Positions 5,841-6,950 of a stretch of DNA of 6,950 nt are shown one piece after another. The notes below the pieces were generated by a model that worked only from the letters and a program-made list of their open reading frames with translations, ran no database searches and was not told the DNA's origin. The stretch covers positions 1-6,950 of the forward strand of contig JANYGM010000341.1 of assembly GCA_025362415.1 (NCBI GenBank), written 5' to 3'. A program made the translations under genes and the position numbers. Within the stretch, counting starts at the first letter, position 1. Each line of letters opens with the position of its first letter. This stretch comes from a bacterium (GTDB lineage Bacteria; Bacteroidota; Bacteroidia; Cytophagales; Thermonemataceae).

Positions 5841-5936
5841 AAATAAGCCACCTAGCCCCCAAAGGGGGAATAAAGACAAATACAGGAAAGTTTCTGCTCT
5901 CTTTGTTTTATTCTCTCTTTGAGGTTTGGCTACTTT
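5841..5936. repeat. Twin inverted palindromic repeat between the HNH and hydrolase genes
   Basis: Nearly the whole gap is an imperfect inverted repeat. The left arm (5841-5880) contains AAGCCACCT, the small palindrome CCCCCAAAGGGGG (5856-5868) and GAATAAAGACAAA. The right arm (5902-5936) read on the minus strand contains AGCCAAACCT, CAAAGAGAGAATAAA and ACAAA. The inner 12 bp pair with one bulge (5868-5880 with 5902-5913), followed outwards by CTTTG, AGGT and GGCT blocks with gaps. About 21 bp separate the arms. The left unit resembles the CCCCCTTTGGGGG-cored intergenic repeats common in Bacteroidota. As RNA it would fold strongly and may act as a terminator or mRNA-end stabiliser after the HNH gene. 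Confidence 0.65.
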
Positions 5937-5940
5937 AATT

Positions 5941-6801
5941 ATGTTTTCAGACAATAAAGTCATTTCTTATGAATATCTTTACCTTGAAAAGGAAAGACTG
6001 CGTCTTGCGTATAAAAAAATAGGAAATGGACAAAAAAATATCCTCTTATTTCACGGATATGGGCAGGATTGCCATTGTTGGGGCAAAATTAGTAAAAATC
6101 TAAAAGAAGAATATACTTTTTATTGTTTTGATTTGCCTTTTCACGGACAAACAAATGATTGTTTTTCAGAGAATTTCACAGAAATTTCGCCAAAAAAACA
6201 GTTGGAAATAGCTTTTAAGACCTTTTTAGAGAAAAATAACATAACGGATTTTTCTGTTTTGGGCTTTAGTTTGGGCGCACGTCTAGCACTTTTTTGTGCC
6301 GAAATCTTTCCTCAAAATATTCAAAACATCTTTTTACTTGCGCCTGACGGCATAAAAAATAATTTTTGGTTTGGTTTGGCTACTCGTTTTTGGTTTTCCA
6401 AAATGCTTTTTAGTGCTTTTTTGGCAAATCAAAGCATTTTTATAAAGTTTGGTAAGATGTTATCTACTATTGGTTTATTAGATAAATCAATACTAAATTT
6501 TGTAATAAATCAAACAAATTCTACACAAAAACGGCAAAAAATATACAATACTTGGTGTTTTTTTGCTGATATTCCTTCTATTTCAATTAAAAAAATCTTA
6601 GCAAAAATCACAAAAACTATAGCAACTAAAAAACAATTTTTATCTGTTTTTTTGGCTCAAAATGATATTTTTATTACTGAAAAAAACATTAAGCAAAATC
6701 TACAAAATATTGATTTTAAGATAGTTACATTTGACTGTAATCATTTTAAATTGCCTTTGCTTTTAGAAGAAATTTTAGCTACTGAAACAGTTAATTTGTA
6801 G
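5941..6801 (+). CDS. Alpha/beta-fold hydrolase
   Basis: A 286-residue cytoplasmic alpha/beta hydrolase with a complete apparent catalytic machinery. The oxyanion-hole motif is FHGYG (about 37-41), the nucleophile elbow is GFSLGAR (Ser110), the acid is probably Asp242 in AQNDIF and the base is His268 in CNHFKL. FDLPFHGQT (63-71) is the usual strand-4 region. A phenylalanine-rich segment (about 140-215) between strand 6 and the acid is the variable cap domain. The substrate cannot be read from the sequence; esterase, lipase-like or C-C hydrolase activities are all possible. The ATG at 5941 is chosen because it follows directly after the palindromic repeat; an in-frame TTG at 5926 would add five residues (MATLI) lying within the repeat arm. 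Composition is strongly AT-rich, with heavy Phe, Asn, Lys and Ile use. No partner gene is visible. Confidence 0.88.
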   Translation: MFSDNKVISYEYLYLEKERLRLAYKKIGNGQKNILLFHGYGQDCHCWGKISKNLKEEYTFYCFDLPFHGQTNDCFSENFTEISPKKQLEIAFKTFLEKNNITDFSVLGFSLGARLALFCAEIFPQNIQNIFLLAPDGIKNNFWFGLATRFWFSKMLFSAFLANQSIFIKFGKMLSTIGLLDKSILNFVINQTNSTQKRQKIYNTWCFFADIPSISIKKILAKITKTIATKKQFLSVFLAQNDIFITEKNIKQNLQNIDFKIVTFDCNHFKLPLLLEEILATETVNL

Positions 6802-6864
6802 AAATTAAAAAGGTCATAATTATACTTAGATAACGATATTGATAAATTGTATTCAGCCCCAGCA

Positions 6865-6925
6865 CTTATCTTGTAGGGGTTTTGTATTTGTAGGGGCAAC
6901 CCTTGCGGTTGCCCTACAAGATAAG
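6865..6925. repeat. GC-rich REP-like palindromic element with two alternative stems
   Basis: CTTATCTTGTAGGG (6865-6878) is a perfect 14-bp inverted repeat of CCCTACAAGATAAG (6912-6925). Inside it, TTGTAGGGGCAACC (6888-6901) pairs with GGTTGCCCTACAA (6907-6919) over 13 bp with one bulged G and a 5-nt loop. The two stems share the right-hand bases 6912-6919, so only one can form at a time. TTGTAGGGG is also a direct repeat (6871-6879 and 6888-6896). The inner hairpin resembles GTAGGGGCAACC-type dispersed repeats found between genes in several phyla. It lies about 64 bp after the hydrolase stop and may also help end that transcript. The element probably continues to the window edge. Confidence 0.75.
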
Positions 6926-6950
6926 CGTGGAACGTGGGGAAACGGACAAG

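Noticed and set aside
5926..5940. TTG start for the hydrolase, adding five residues
   Set aside because: The ATG at 5941 is only five codons downstream and just clear of the repeat arm; the extra residues add no family feature.
5748..5963. 71-codon minus-strand frame, and the overlapping 98-codon frame at 5566-5862
   Set aside because: They read through the palindromic repeat and antisense to the HNH gene; low-complexity Leu/Phe-rich products.

Overview
The window is AT-rich chromosomal DNA that looks like Bacteroidota, most probably a Cytophagales-type bacterium. This rests on the DUF3667-type zinc-ribbon membrane protein (a family I know mainly from Bacteroidota), an RsbU/SpoIIE-type phosphatase of the kind abundant in Cytophagales, candidate TAnnTTTG -7 promoter boxes, A/T-rich leaders without Shine-Dalgarno sequences, and GC-rich palindromic intergenic repeats. 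I see no tRNA, rRNA, CRISPR array, transposase, prophage or defence island. The genus is not determinable from the sequence alone.

Left half (minus strand). A + strand terminator at the edge belongs to a gene outside the window. It faces the end of a full-length MgtE magnesium channel (68-1408). A 291-bp gap (1409-1699) follows, filled with a TTCATAA heptamer array touching the mgtE start, a cluster of CTTAGTG repeats and a partial third heptamer site. Then come a PP2C/SpoIIE phosphatase with a coiled coil and an unassigned N-terminal domain (1700-2956) and, 45 bp away, a DUF3667-type zinc-ribbon membrane protein (3002-4129). Candidate -7 boxes precede both of these genes.

Middle. The divergent gap 4130-4318 holds little beyond a candidate promoter box and a short GTTGAAAA direct repeat. 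An SH3b-NlpC/P60 peptidase follows on the + strand. Its first recognisable ATG (4427) lies inside the SH3 domain: the reading frame upstream encodes the expected SH3 N-terminus but has no ATG, GTG, TTG or CTG.

Right half (+ strand). The peptidase is followed by a small HNH endonuclease-like protein (5315-5839), whose start codon abuts a second heptamer array. Next is an intergenic pair of inverted palindromic repeats (5841-5936), then an alpha/beta hydrolase (5941-6801). The window ends in a GC-rich REP-like element with two mutually exclusive stems (6865-6925).

The genes do not form an evident pathway: ion homeostasis, phosphatase signalling, a membrane protein of unknown role, murein peptide hydrolysis, an HNH protein and a hydrolase. 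No novel multi-gene system is apparent. The most unusual material is non-coding: heptamer arrays in the same gene-relative orientation against the start codons of two unrelated genes, and the peptidase with no conventional start.
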